Assembly (NCBI RefSeq): GCF_964204645.1 | Contig: NC_134029.1 | Coordinates: 23,516,450-23,580,449, forward strand | DNA: 64,000 nucleotides | DNA from: Tubulanus polymorphus | Lineage: Eukaryota; Nemertea; Palaeonemertea; Tubulaniformes; Tubulanidae | Direction: 5' to 3' | Part shown: one piece after another, positions 51,001 through 60,988 of the stretch | Layout: each line of letters begins with the position of its first letter | How positions within the stretch are numbered: position 1 is the stretch's first letter | Translations under genes and position numbers: made by a program | The notes under the pieces: generated by a model | The model's database searches: none | Told to the model about the DNA's origin: nothing | The model's input: only the letters and a program-made list of their open reading frames with translations

Positions 51001-54000
51001 CCAATTCCCACAATTCGGTTTCAGTTCAGATTTATAACTTCGAACTGATTTAAGTTCTCGCCTCCAAGTAAACATTGATTGTTTACACCAATATGACAGC
51101 TTAAAGTCCATATTCACTATTTGGTTACTTATACAGCCATGACCTCCATTTCAACGTGAATTCATACAGACTGTGTCCAGAGTTATAAAATAGATGTTAT
51201 AGAACATGGCGGCGATTTCGAGGTACGAATTAACCGCCCTCGAGAATACTTAGCCACGAACACACGAGCGTTTTTTCCCGGGCCTAGTAACAATGAATGA
51301 TTAATTTCAGGTAAAAAATTCGTCCAGCATCTTGCTTTGAAATATTTTGTAAATCCTTTTACACTTCTTCTTACAGTAAATTTATAAACTTATATAGTCT
51401 AACTGATTGTTCTAACTGAGCAATTTATACTCACTCCGTATTCTTACCTGTCAAAATTGTCCCTATCTCGAAACTGCCCCATTCTACAAAAATCATCAAC
51501 ATACCAGGCACGGCAAGAGAACAAAATGACCCCCAGTCATACAAAGCTTCCACGGTGAAACCTGAAATGCAGCACAGTTATTCAAACATTCGGAAAAGTA
51601 TTTTCAGGTTTGATTTGAGCTCAAAATCCGCCTTTTAGAATATTGCGTTAATTCTCACCATTCCACGATTCCTTAAACGTTTTTGATCGTAGCATATAAA
51701 CTGAAGTTACGGCCACCATTGCCATGTAGCCAATTGACTGTGACATCGCTGAACCCCTGAAACATTCATATTTACCCTACAGCATGGTTTTTTTAAAGTT
51801 TTTAGCGAAAATGAGATAAGCAATTTATACTCACTCCGTATTCAGGTCTAGTACTATAACAAGAATAGCGTTCGCGATGGCGTTCACAGCAGCTCCGATA
51901 GCGCCGAACATAATGGGCGGGAAAATAACATTCTGAAACAGATAAGCTTTTCTTTATCAGCGACAGATTTTTTTCGTTTCTAATATCGTAACCAATCCTA
52001 TCTATAACGTATACCGGACACAGTCCAGACATTGTTTTCCGCTTTCTTGATCGACACTTCATTATTCGATCATTAGATGCGGAATATGGCGTTAATTCAT
52101 AAACGCTCCTTCAATTAACGATACTATTCATGTAAACACATCTTACCTGATTATAAAGAAATTTGCATTGTGCTTGATATATATAGTTAAACTGAAAAAG
52201 AAAATTACGGTAAATGGTTCTTACTTTATTACAAAATAATTTATAATTGCATGACTCATGCAAAACTCATAGTTTTAACTTACGAACAATCCCGGCATGA
52301 AATATAGTATATAGTCTCCCGCAACACTACAAAAGAAAAATTAATTACAACAGCTTTGCTTATTATGATCTAGATAAAATGGATGAAAAAAGTCTTTGCC
52401 TTTTTCTCCATATTTAATCATGTTAATGGAACACGGCGGGACGACCTGGAGGAGATTTTAGATATCACGTTTAACGGGACTCGTGATGCTTCGCCAACGC
52501 ACCGACAAGAATGTATATACAAAAATCGGATTGGAAATCCGTATTCTTGCTGTATGAAGGAAACCGGGTGAAGTTGATTCCCCTTGTTGACTATACCGAT
52601 AGCCGCGATCACATGGGGGCGACTTGGCCCGGTCAAATTGTCACGGCATCAGGCCCGAGTCAAATTTGGCCCTGATTAGAGAACGCTTTCACACGTAAAC
52701 AACTCACTCGATACTAAACAATGCTTGAACAAAACGAAGTCACTTTGAGAACATGTAGCAATTCATACGCAATGATTTGACCTGTGCTAAAATTTGGCTC
52801 GGGCCTGGTACAACGTTTTTGGTCGGTCCAAACAGGTATGGGCCCATCTTGCACCCGTGTAAACACTTGTTCCGGGCCCAAAATGCTCGCGTGATCGTGG
52901 CTAATGACGTCACGGTCCAGGATTGATAATCGCGGGCTGAACTAAAGTGAAGCTAACCATGAATCGTGTTTAAACACTTACATCGAAACGATCCGATCCT
53001 GACCAATCAGTACAAGCAGTGGTGTTATATTCAAATGAAGCATATAGCAGGGTATCAGAAATAGTAACATCACCATTATACCTAGAAACATATTCTTAAA
53101 GGTTATCATAAACTTTTGCAAATACTTAGTTAAAAGATTTTTAAATCAGGGCCTACATGAAATTAGTCTGTATTGCCATAAATATGAAAATGGTCTGTAA
53201 AAGTTGTAATGGAGCAATTGATTTGCCTTACCTCTTTGTAGGTAAACACCTATACGCATTTTGTTATTGCCTCCATATGTCTGCAACATGTAAAACCCAC
53301 ACACAGTTATATTAGCAAAGATGCGATCAAACAACTATAACAATTACAACAACAGTTATCAGAAAGGTAATATTTACACGTGTATTTAGTTTACCTGTGA
53401 TATCAAAGTGTCAAGAGCTGTTCCTAAGCCTAGTGCTATAGCTATGCCAAAAACATTAACCACCTGTGGAAGATAAGATATAGCATTTTTTGTTATATAT
53501 CTGAGAAACAAATATTATGGCTGTACTAGGCAGAGACATGTATAACGGAATACATGGGAGATATCCAACGATAACTTATCAAAAGATGTAAAGTTTTTCA
53601 GTAAAAGAGTAATATATTTTGAGCGACGTTTCGGCTGCTAAGGCTATTCGCTTTCATCGGGCGTGTACATACACAAGGAACGAACAAAGGGTGATAAAAA
53701 AAACGTTTTAAGGAGAAAACGGATTGAAGTTATTTAAAACAAAGACCCGGAAAAAATAGTTAAGCAGAGACAAAAACGGCAAATTGAATTATTGTGGGAT
53801 TTCATGGATACTGCGTATCACATCGACGTGTGTATAACTAAACTTACTGTATTAGCTAAAGCGGCACCTCCGAGTCGTTGTTTTCCTAGGCGACCACAGA
53901 AAATAAGGCTTATAGGTCCCATTACGAAATTAGCTAACGAAGTTAAAACCTAAATCATGAAAATACATGTATATTCAATAGGTTCGGCATACCGAGATTG

Positions 54001-54377
54001 GCATAGTGTAAACAACATAGACAAATAAATACCATAGGCCAGGCGATTTTTAGGATTTCAATAACTTCAATACGTAACCACTCTGGGACACGTCTACAGC
54101 AGGTACAGGGAGGGGGTTTATAAGAAACCTCTTCATCATCTGAAAGAAAAATTCGCAACCGAATGATGACATTATCAAGAAGAAGTCCCACAATGTATAT
54201 AAGATTCATATGTTACATAAGTTTTTTTTAACGAATCGGTTGATTCTATTGAATGTCATATGCCTAATTTCACTAAACATAAGTAATACCTTCAGATATC
54301 TCTGCCACAGTGCCATAAGTTCCGTGATTGGATTCTGGCATTGATTTGCCAATTAGTGAACTCCGTTCCTCTGACAT
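48015..54377 (-). CDS. MATE-family exporter (SLC47-like)
   Basis: Nineteen exons, 652 residues: 54377-54290, 54139-54033, 53949-53848, 53463-53395, 53280-53232, 53081-52982, 52326-52284, 52191-52147, 51932-51835, 51756-51659, 51561-51448, 50483-50416, 50292-50184, 50056-49981, 49890-49821, 49721-49592, 49196-49102, 48947-48809, 48373-48015. Every junction has GT/AG and all phases close. The order follows vertebrate MATE1/MATE2 from the first helix (IAWPMVLTSLANF, FCGRLGK) through TALDTLISQTYGG and GVLRG to WWGLFVGIAF. A basic linker (RKKRRRRRRK) and a thirteenth helix follow. The product should be a plasma- or organelle-membrane H+/organic-cation antiporter. Against human MATE1, E273 and E278 are kept (E293, E298). 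E300 becomes Q320 and E389 becomes D409. The acidic, Pro-rich 42-residue cytoplasmic insert in exon 18 is longer than I expect. The introns carry several MITEs. Confidence 0.95.
48467..48694. mobile_element. MITE copy B in the last MATE intron
   Basis: Begins TAAGCCGTGATCACACG and ends GATAGCGGCTA, whose complement TAGCCGCTATC matches the ends of the copy at 52600-52903. It shares the word AAATTTGACTCGGGCCT (48627-48643). Near its left end it has a strict palindrome, GTGATCACACGCGTGATCAC. It is non-coding. Confidence 0.5.
50788..50817. repeat. Perfect hairpin in a MATE intron
   Basis: CGAGCAATTATCTG, then AA, then its exact complement CAGATAATTGCTCG. The arms are 14 bases with no mismatch. 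It probably forms the centre of a fold-back MITE covering about 50733-50910. Confidence 0.75.
51419..51443. repeat. 25-bp direct repeat, copy 1
   Basis: Identical to 51819-51843, exactly 400 bases away. This copy starts four bases inside the intron after the exon ending at 51448. It therefore places a second donor-like GTGAGT 13 bases downstream of the real donor. Confidence 0.85.
51819..51843. repeat. 25-bp direct repeat, copy 2, spanning a splice donor
   Basis: Contains the last nine coding bases of the exon ending at 51835 and the first 16 bases of the following intron, including the donor GA/GTGAGT. Confidence 0.85.
52600..52903. mobile_element. MITE copy A in a MATE intron
   Basis: About 304 bases bounded by TAGCCGCGATCAC at the left and the complement of TAGCCACGATCAC at the right. 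Internally it carries AGGCCCGAGTCAAATTT (52651-52667) and its near-complement AAATTTGGCTCGGGCCT (52790-52806), so most of it can fold back. It is GC-richer than its surroundings. No transposase. It lies between the exons at 52982-53081 and 52284-52326. Confidence 0.7.
53621..53666 (-). other. Degenerate hammerhead-like repeat motif
   Basis: On the minus strand CCGATGAAAGCGAATAGCCT and, after seven bases, CCGAAACGTCGC recall the CTGATGA...CGAAACGTC core of hammerhead ribozymes found in some metazoan retroelements. The core is imperfect (CCGATGA) and the stem II region is too long, so activity is unlikely. It may mark the remnant of such an element. Confidence 0.3.
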
Positions 54378-56208
54378 TGTTCGTCGTCTACTATCAACTG
54401 TCCTATCGGAATAAGTTTATTTAGGACGTATAACGCGACGCCGACGGCTAGCTGAGCTGCTTACGAATTAGCTGAACTGGTTTCTTACTAATCTTTCATA
54501 AAGCTATAGCAGTGTGCAATGTAAGTACAAGTACACGTGTTCGCGCAGGCCCCTAAACCTGAACTTAATTGGTTCGTTGTTCTGTAGGGCATTATGAAGG
54601 CCCATTGAGTACCGGTATTACAGTCATAGACATCATGTGACTTTGTTGCGCGTTTTTATTGTTCATGCTGTTCTCATAAATAGCTCTGGATATTTTACAT
54701 GTATTTGCATCAGAAGAGATAATGGCATATTTTCAAATCATTTTCACTCAGTAATAATTAAGTTTTCTAGTCAAAATATATATTTGCTCTTTTTACTCAT
54801 TTCTCTCAATAGTTTTCCTTCTTACTTTTTTCAGGAAACGATTTTGGAAAATATCAGATTCATAAACAACGAGCTGGCGGGCATTCCCTTTCGAACGATT
54901 GCGCGTGGAATGGCCCAGAAATGTTTTTTCTGTTATTCTATTTCTCGATGTTGACTCGTGATTGAATGATAATTGATTTACTTGTGATTGAAATGTGCCC
55001 GTAATTTAACTATTTAATAGATCCGGTAATTTTTTCTAGTCTCTTCGAATCTCGTTTTTGAGGATAGGGTTGCGGACACTATTCCGAAGTCTTTTGGCTT
55101 AAGATAAACACCTAGTCTAGTACCTAGCCGTCGTTCTACAAACAACCGGTTGTAGGAAACTGGTAACAACGACTGGTATTCAGACTAATAAAGACACCAT
55201 AAAATGCCAAGTGTTTTGCATAGACATCGGTAAATGTCACTGCACATGGTCTTCTCAGACTTGTGAGCTAATCGAATATAAGACGTAAGAATGCCATCCC
55301 ATCATTTGAATTGTCGCCGCGCCTCTTCACGCTAATCTCAGACACAATCCTGACATCTAAGTCGAGAAACATGAATCAATAAACGCCTTCGGACCAAATG
55401 AATCTAAGGCATTTGTCCAGTTTCGCGAGTTTAATAGCAACAGGTCATAATGTTTTCTGTTGTTAAGCTGTTTGTGGCAGGACGTCACCGGAAGCAACAA
55501 AACGAATGATATATATGAAGATTAGACATCAGATGCCGGAAGATAAATGTATAATTGCTTTGTTCATTTATTTTATCCTTCGCGTAGGAAAAATAATTAT
55601 GAAGGCCGAATTAACGTGGCATAATTAACACTCTCCAGAAATTATCGCTCTAACTATGGTTTGCTTAGTAGGTATAGTACTAAACTAAAGGGGTTCGCTT
55701 CTAGCTAGATCGCGCCATTTTCTAGCTCTTTTTCCTTGGCGAGTTAGTAAAAATATTCCGCCACGGTCAAGTACTTCTATGTTTAGTCTAGGTGCGTAGC
55801 TACATACCTTAGTTATAATTACACTAAGGCCTTATAATAAGCGTAATAGGGAGAGGCGCTCCCACTTCCTCAATACGTACACTTTTAATCGCTTATACAA
55901 TTATTGGCTAATCAAACTCGGAAGCCAATCTACGAATACGTTACCATTATCCATCAGGGCCAGAGATTAGATTTCCGGTGGTATCATTCGCCGATAAAAC
56001 GTCTTCTATGAATAGACCAAGAAACATGACAGATAAAACCTGTTTCAAAATATCACCACAACAATCTTTTAATTCAACTTCTCATATAACATTCTCACTC
56101 AACATATTCAACTACCAACAATTACCGCCAAAATTTACAAAGTATTCAAATCAGACACATTAACATGATCATCAATTATCAATTCATATCTTAATTAATA
56201 CAATACGA
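54378..56208. other. Spacer between MATE promoter and GTPase 3' end
   Basis: Contains the presumed promoter and 5' UTR of the MATE gene on its left side. No other gene is recognised. A 105-codon open frame at 54637-54954 is hydrophobic but has no domain and no exon boundaries. Confidence 0.5.
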
Positions 56209-56214
56209 TTTATT
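56209..56214 (-). terminator. Poly(A) signal overlapping the GTPase stop codon
   Basis: On the minus strand the end reads CTATAATAAATCG, so AATAAA overlaps the TAA stop and its second in-frame TAA. If used, the 3' UTR would be only about 15-25 bases. A later signal may be used instead. Confidence 0.35.
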
Positions 56215-57566
56215 ATAGGATTACGCATTTAGCAGTAGCTGAATTATTGTATATATTTGTATCACTTAGTCGGCGATTGTCACTACTGTGTTGTCTTTTG
56301 ATATTTGAAAGACTATACGAACATTTCACTGATCCTGACCGAGATTTCCACGATGAGCTTTTCTTACAAATGTCACTTTTTACTTCGATATGCAGGGCTT
56401 CGGTTAATAACTCGAGAAATAAACTCTGAATGTTGATATTGTACATGGCGCAACTTTCCATATAAACGCAGTTTAGTCTTTCAGAAGCCATTTGACTTGC
56501 CTTGTCGAAATCAACCTGCCTATAACAGTTTAAATCCGTCTTGTTCCCGACGAGCACTAGCGGCACGCTATCTCTACCTACAAAATACGACATCATTTAA
56601 TGATTAAAACAAAATATAATATAGTATAGTAAAAGTCTTTTCTGATTGAAATGTTGTATCACTCTATGTATTACGTGGCCATTTACTGATTGGTAAAGAC
56701 ATTTTTTGTCGTAAATTTCATCTTATTTGGAGATTGTCTGCGGCAGTCATGTGAATGATGTTTGACTTTTAACGTTCTTGGAAATAGGATATGTTTTCTT
56801 TTTTGCTTGTAGGTTTGCTCACAAATTCAAATGATCAAAACACCCACGTATCTCGTGTAACAACTACACGTGAGTTGGGGGATGAAATGTCCTCAAGCGA
56901 ACTAAACAGAACATCACGTCAAAGATATAGATCAGGAAGTTTTTTTTTACGCGAGATTGATTCATCGCGTTACTATTCAATCGCAGACAATCGGTCAAGA
57001 ACTTGCAAGAAAATTATGAATTTTAATAGCAATAATTTTCTATTTTTTTTTAAATAATAGTAATAATTTTCCGTATGAAATGTGAGACGCACCTTTGAAC
57101 TTAATGATGAGTTCTCCTAGTTTCAATGCTTCATCAAAAGATGCCTCGTTGTTGATGGCAAAGACCAGTATAAAAGCTTGCCCGGTACGTATGCATAGTT
57201 CTCTCATGGCCGGAAACTGATGCGAACCTGCCGTGTCCAGAATTTTCACAGTATGAAAGAATCCATCTAGAAAAAAGTGAAGAGTGTCATCAGATTTCAA
57301 GTTCCATTGAGTTTTTTACTTATCTACGGAAATTATTTTCTTCGAAGCTAGAAAATATTTTTCGATATGCCTTATTTTTGTGAACACGAACAAAAACAAT
57401 ATGAATCTTGAATTGCCTTACCTCCCAACTGTACGACATGGCGATAACAATCTTCTATAGTCGGATCATAATCGACTGGAAAAACTCCGCTGATAAATTG
57501 TGAAATCATAGAAGTTTTGCCGACACCTCCAGCTCCTAATAGTACGACAGAATAGTCTGGAATCAT
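56213..57566 (-). CDS. Di-Ras-like small GTPase
   Basis: Exons 57566-57422, 57266-57093 and 56577-56213, both junctions in phase 1, give 227 residues. The P-loop is GAGGVGKT (11-18). Switch I has [11 protein letters not shown] with T36. G3 is DTAGSHQF (59-66), G4 NKTD (118-121) and G5 ESCAM (147-151) where Ras has TSAK. The C-terminus is CVIL (224-227), a CAAX box whose final Leu predicts geranylgeranylation. The serine at the Ras Q61 position and the GSHQFPAM stretch match Di-Ras proteins, which hydrolyse GTP slowly and stay mostly GTP-bound. The same is inferred here. The protein is about 30 residues longer than DIRAS, in a Ser/Arg-rich tail before the CAAX box. Start: the first ATG, directly before the Ras fold. 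It should act at a membrane in signalling. Confidence 0.92.
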
Positions 57567-58694
57567 GATTTCACTGCGCTGCAAAACTGACGTTTTGTGA
57601 TGTTCTTTTGTGTGTAACCGGTATTAAATAGCACATGCGACAACTCGGCTAAGCCAATCACCGCCTGTCGACTGTAGCGCACGTGAGAATATAACACAGT
57701 TTCCTGCTCCAGGCACATTTCATCAGTGTGTCCGTTGCATGTCTTTCATACTGAATTATATTCATCGCCATCGAATTCAATTCATTCGGGAAATAAGAAC
57801 TAGAAAAACGAAAAAAGCGGGTGAATTTTTTTCTAATTCCACAGGCCTATAGATTAATGTTGCAGTTTAATTCAATATCATCGACGTTCCAAATATTTCA
57901 TAAATTTCACTTCAATTTTAATTCTATTTCTTTACTGAATTCAGTAAAAATCTCGATCTCTATAGCGATTTTTTTTTCTTTACTTGCCTTTTCGTGCGTC
58001 CCTTATTTCGAATGATGTTAAGAATGAAATGAAATAACAAATAAGATCAAATTTTCTTTAGATATCGGCTCCATTCGCACATTTAGAATGATATTTCGAC
58101 TAAATTAGGTGAAAGTTTTCCAAGGATAAATATATCAGGTGTGTTGGTAGAAAAGAGATTTACCGTGTATAAATAGTGTAGTTCACATTATCTTCTGTGT
58201 GACTCGATACTTGTGGGAGGGCAACCTTGAACAAACCCTTGCCCTGAAAATGATTCTTCACGCGTCGGAGTCGTTCAAAGAACAACTTGAGATCGCTTTA
58301 TGTCGGATAAAATGTCAGGGCTTTCGTGGATAGATTCCAAAACAATAAAGTTGTTGGTTAGTGAAAATTACTGGAATCGGTGCGCGAGGGGTGAGAGACT
58401 GGTGTCACTTGGAGTAGTTCTCCGGCCAAGGCTGCCCTTATCCACAGTCTGACTTAACTCTGAGTTGGGCTAACGCGATCGAAATTGGGTTAGGCTAGTT
58501 GAACCCGAGTCCAGTCACTCGAACGGGGGAGGTTATCTACTAGTCGTACTCCCGCTTCATTTTTCTTTCCACGCAGAACCGGATCGATCGAACAGCTCCG
58601 TTGCCGCACTGCTCCGAACCACCAGCGTACCCGCGGGACTCTCCTGGCTTCTACTGAGGCCGTTAGCCGCAAAGTAGGGAAACCAAAAAGCATC
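57567..58694. other. Head-to-head spacer, GTPase and NDUFA2 promoters
   Basis: About 1.1 kb between divergent start codons. The right 150 bases are GC-richer and include AGCATCATGGCGGC around the NDUFA2 start, a YY1-like site (ATGGCGGC) typical of mitochondrial-gene starts. No further gene is seen. Confidence 0.5.
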
Positions 58695-60540
58695 ATGGCG
58701 GCTCGAGCTGCGATGAAATTCGGAGGAAATTTGAAAGAATTACGAATTCATTTATGTCAGAAGTCTGCATCCAGTCAAGGCGTTAGGTAATGATGTGGTA
58801 GTTTTTTTAGAGTTTGATTATTTCATGTTTCTAATCCGAGTGAATTGTAAAAATAATTGAGCAGTTTGTGGTGCAATGTAGTTGTCATCAATTCAATTAA
58901 TTACTATATTGAAATTGATTCTGTGCCTGACTGCAGCAGTTCCGATACTGTAAATGTTTATCGAACCGAAGTACCAAATGTATTGTGAATATTGGGTAGA
59001 CTACGATCCAGCGGTAAAAGTGCAGATCCGCGCCTCTCGTGATTGACGCAATCTGCTGAATGACAGAATCCAGGCTAAAATCTTTCTACTCTCTCTCTCT
59101 AGTGAAGATATCTTAAAATTAGCCAATGGCAATTTACTGAATTGCTGATGACATTTTGAATCTGAAACAATGATATTTAATGTAATTGATTGCACCGTTT
59201 ACGCGGAGAGGTGCGGATCTGCACTTTTACCCGATCCAGCCTGTCTGCTTAGTTGGGCATAAAGTGAGGGAAGCAAAAGCCGAAAGTGAATCAAAAGCGA
59301 AGGGGGAGGGATGCAAGGTCATCATCGGTAATTCCGGAAGGGTTGGTGCTGTCTCTCAGTGTCCATAATACTTAAAGATCAATCACTATGGGATATCAGC
59401 AACACTACTGAGATAAGTGAGGATTCAGCGATAATCTGCCAGATCGCTAGTGACACTTTGGTTACCTCACTTCAATTTCCTTCTACATTTCAATTAATCT
59501 ATTTTTCTCATTAGTGAAATCAATTATCAGTGAAATCTGTACAATGCACTGCGTGAGAAAGTGGATCTCGTTTGATAATTTTCAGATTTGAAAGCCTAAG
59601 TCTATTTAGTTCCAATTTCATAATTGAAATTGATTTTCATTACGAATGACCCAGTGTTTTGTTGCGCCATCTAGTGGTGCCTACTGCCAGTATCCCATTC
59701 AATTGATTGTTTGTTGCTCTGTAATATAGTTTTTATGCGTTTTCTAACAATTGTGAAATTAATGTTGACTTCTTCCTTTTTGCAGAGATTTCATTGAAAC
59801 CAGTTACGTCCCTATGAAAAAATCGAACCCAAGGTTTCCTATTCTAATCAGGGAGTGCAGTGGTATTGAACCAAAGGTCTACGCCAGATATGGTATGTAT
59901 TGATCATGCATGGTTTTGGTTTTTTTCTCTCGGTGCTATAGATTTTAAGATGTATTTCGTAAAAAAAAAAAACATTAATCCGCTCTTAAACGATTTTACT
60001 GGGTTAATCTGGACTGCGCCACCAATCAATCGATAAACCATTCGTCCAATATATGGTCAGAACTTCACCTGAGAAGACATTTTTAATTGAAAATGAACTA
60101 CAAACACCAGACATTAGACATTTTATCAGCACACTTTCAATAGCTGATCGTCCACACTTCACATGTGCTCATGACAGACTTCACATTCACATGAGACATT
60201 TGGACTTAAATGAACTATAAACACCAGACATTAGACATTTTATCGGCACATTTTCAAAAACTGATCCTTACACTTCACATACATGTGTTAAACTTCACCC
60301 AAGACATTTTCTGATTGTCAAAACTTGACACCAAATTAGTGAATGTCCGAAAAAGGCCTGGGATTAATACTTACATTAGAAGTGTGATTGAACTTGTGAT
60401 TGATTTTGACATTGTTTAAAAAAGGTTTCCTTTTGTTTTAATTTTCAGAATTTGGTAAAGAAAACAGTTCAATTTTATCCGGTATGACAAAAGATCAAGT
60501 TTTACAGCAAATTGAGCAGTTAACTAATAAAACTAGCTGA
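58695..60540 (+). CDS. NADH dehydrogenase (ubiquinone) 1 alpha subunit 2
   Basis: Exons 58695-58786, 59786-59892 and 60449-60540 join in phases 2 and 1 to give 96 residues, against 99 for the human protein. It is an accessory subunit of mitochondrial complex I with a thioredoxin-like fold, in the matrix arm. [30 protein letters not shown] and ARYEFGKE follow human NDUFA2 closely. The two cysteines of the family are kept (C21, C55). Intron 1 carries a 220-bp MITE with an 8-bp duplication, and intron 2 a 117-bp tandem duplication. Its 3' end converges with the sulfotransferase gene. Confidence 0.96.
59005..59240. mobile_element. MITE with 8-bp target duplication in NDUFA2 intron 1
   Basis: The element 59013-59232 (220 bp) is bounded by GATCCAGC at 59005-59012 and again at 59233-59240, an exact 8-bp direct repeat. 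Its ends are inverted repeats: GGTAAAAGTGCAGATCCGC on the left and the complement of the same word on the right, extending to about 27 bases with few mismatches. Eight-base duplications are typical of hAT-type insertion. The inside is non-coding. Confidence 0.85.
60062..60320 (+). repeat. 117-bp tandem duplication in NDUFA2 intron 2
   Basis: The word AAACACCAGACATTAGACAT recurs 117 bases later, with the neighbouring ACTTCAC...GAC blocks also repeated. There are about 2.3 copies, roughly 80-85% alike by eye. It is intronic and non-coding. Confidence 0.8.
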
Positions 60541-60635
60541 ACAAAAAGCACTCCTTCATTTGCTTCAGATTTGTAGAATGTTATTGAGATATTCATAAGC
60601 ATTAAATTATTAGTTTGTTGTAGTTGGCGTTTGAT

Positions 60636-60641
60636 AATAAA
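60636..60641 (+). terminator. Poly(A) signal of NDUFA2
   Basis: AATAAA, 96 bases after the TGA at 60538-60540. Confidence 0.7.
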
Positions 60642-60740
60642 GCAATTCGTTGGATATGTGACTAGTTCAGAGTAGAATTGATTATCGAAATAAATGTATA
60701 TGTAAAATCCACTATCATTGATTGTTTGGATATGAAGGAT

Positions 60741-60746
60741 TTTATT
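60741..60746 (-). terminator. Poly(A) signal of the sulfotransferase gene
   Basis: AATAAA on the minus strand, about 243 bases past the stop at 60989. The two convergent transcripts would end about 100 bases apart without overlapping. Confidence 0.5.
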
Positions 60747-60839
60747 TATAAAAAGTCAAATTGATGAGGACAAGTCGCCCAGGCACCGAAGATCACGAAC
60801 ATGCCCAAGAAAACATACTCGAAACAACTAAGGATATTT

Positions 60840-60960
60840 CACAACATCTTTACTCGATCGTGTTACTCGAGATAATTACAGGATTCGAACCCAATGACAC
60901 GGCAACTACCCTATGTTTTAATACATGTATACTTAGTATAGGTTCACGCAAATATTTGAA
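60840..60960 (-). repeat. tRNA-like B box in sulfotransferase 3' UTR
   Basis: On the minus strand GGGTTCGAATCCT (complement 60880-60892) is a B-box match followed by short, partly shared wording. It is a candidate SINE fragment; no A box was identified. Confidence 0.3.
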
Positions 60961-60988
60961 TATACGATATATCGCATGACGATAATGA

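Larger units (their letters stand above)
50484..51447 (-). other. Largest MATE intron, with dispersed repeat
   Basis: The intron between exons 51561-51448 and 50483-50416. Around 50730-50910 it holds a GGGGCCGGATTCCATATT-type repeat resembling one near 39286, and inside it the perfect 14-base-arm hairpin at 50788-50817. No coding sequence is seen. Confidence 0.5.

Noticed and set aside
58490-58696. 68-codon minus-strand frame over the NDUFA2 5' UTR
   Set aside because: Antisense shadow of the GC-rich NDUFA2 leader.
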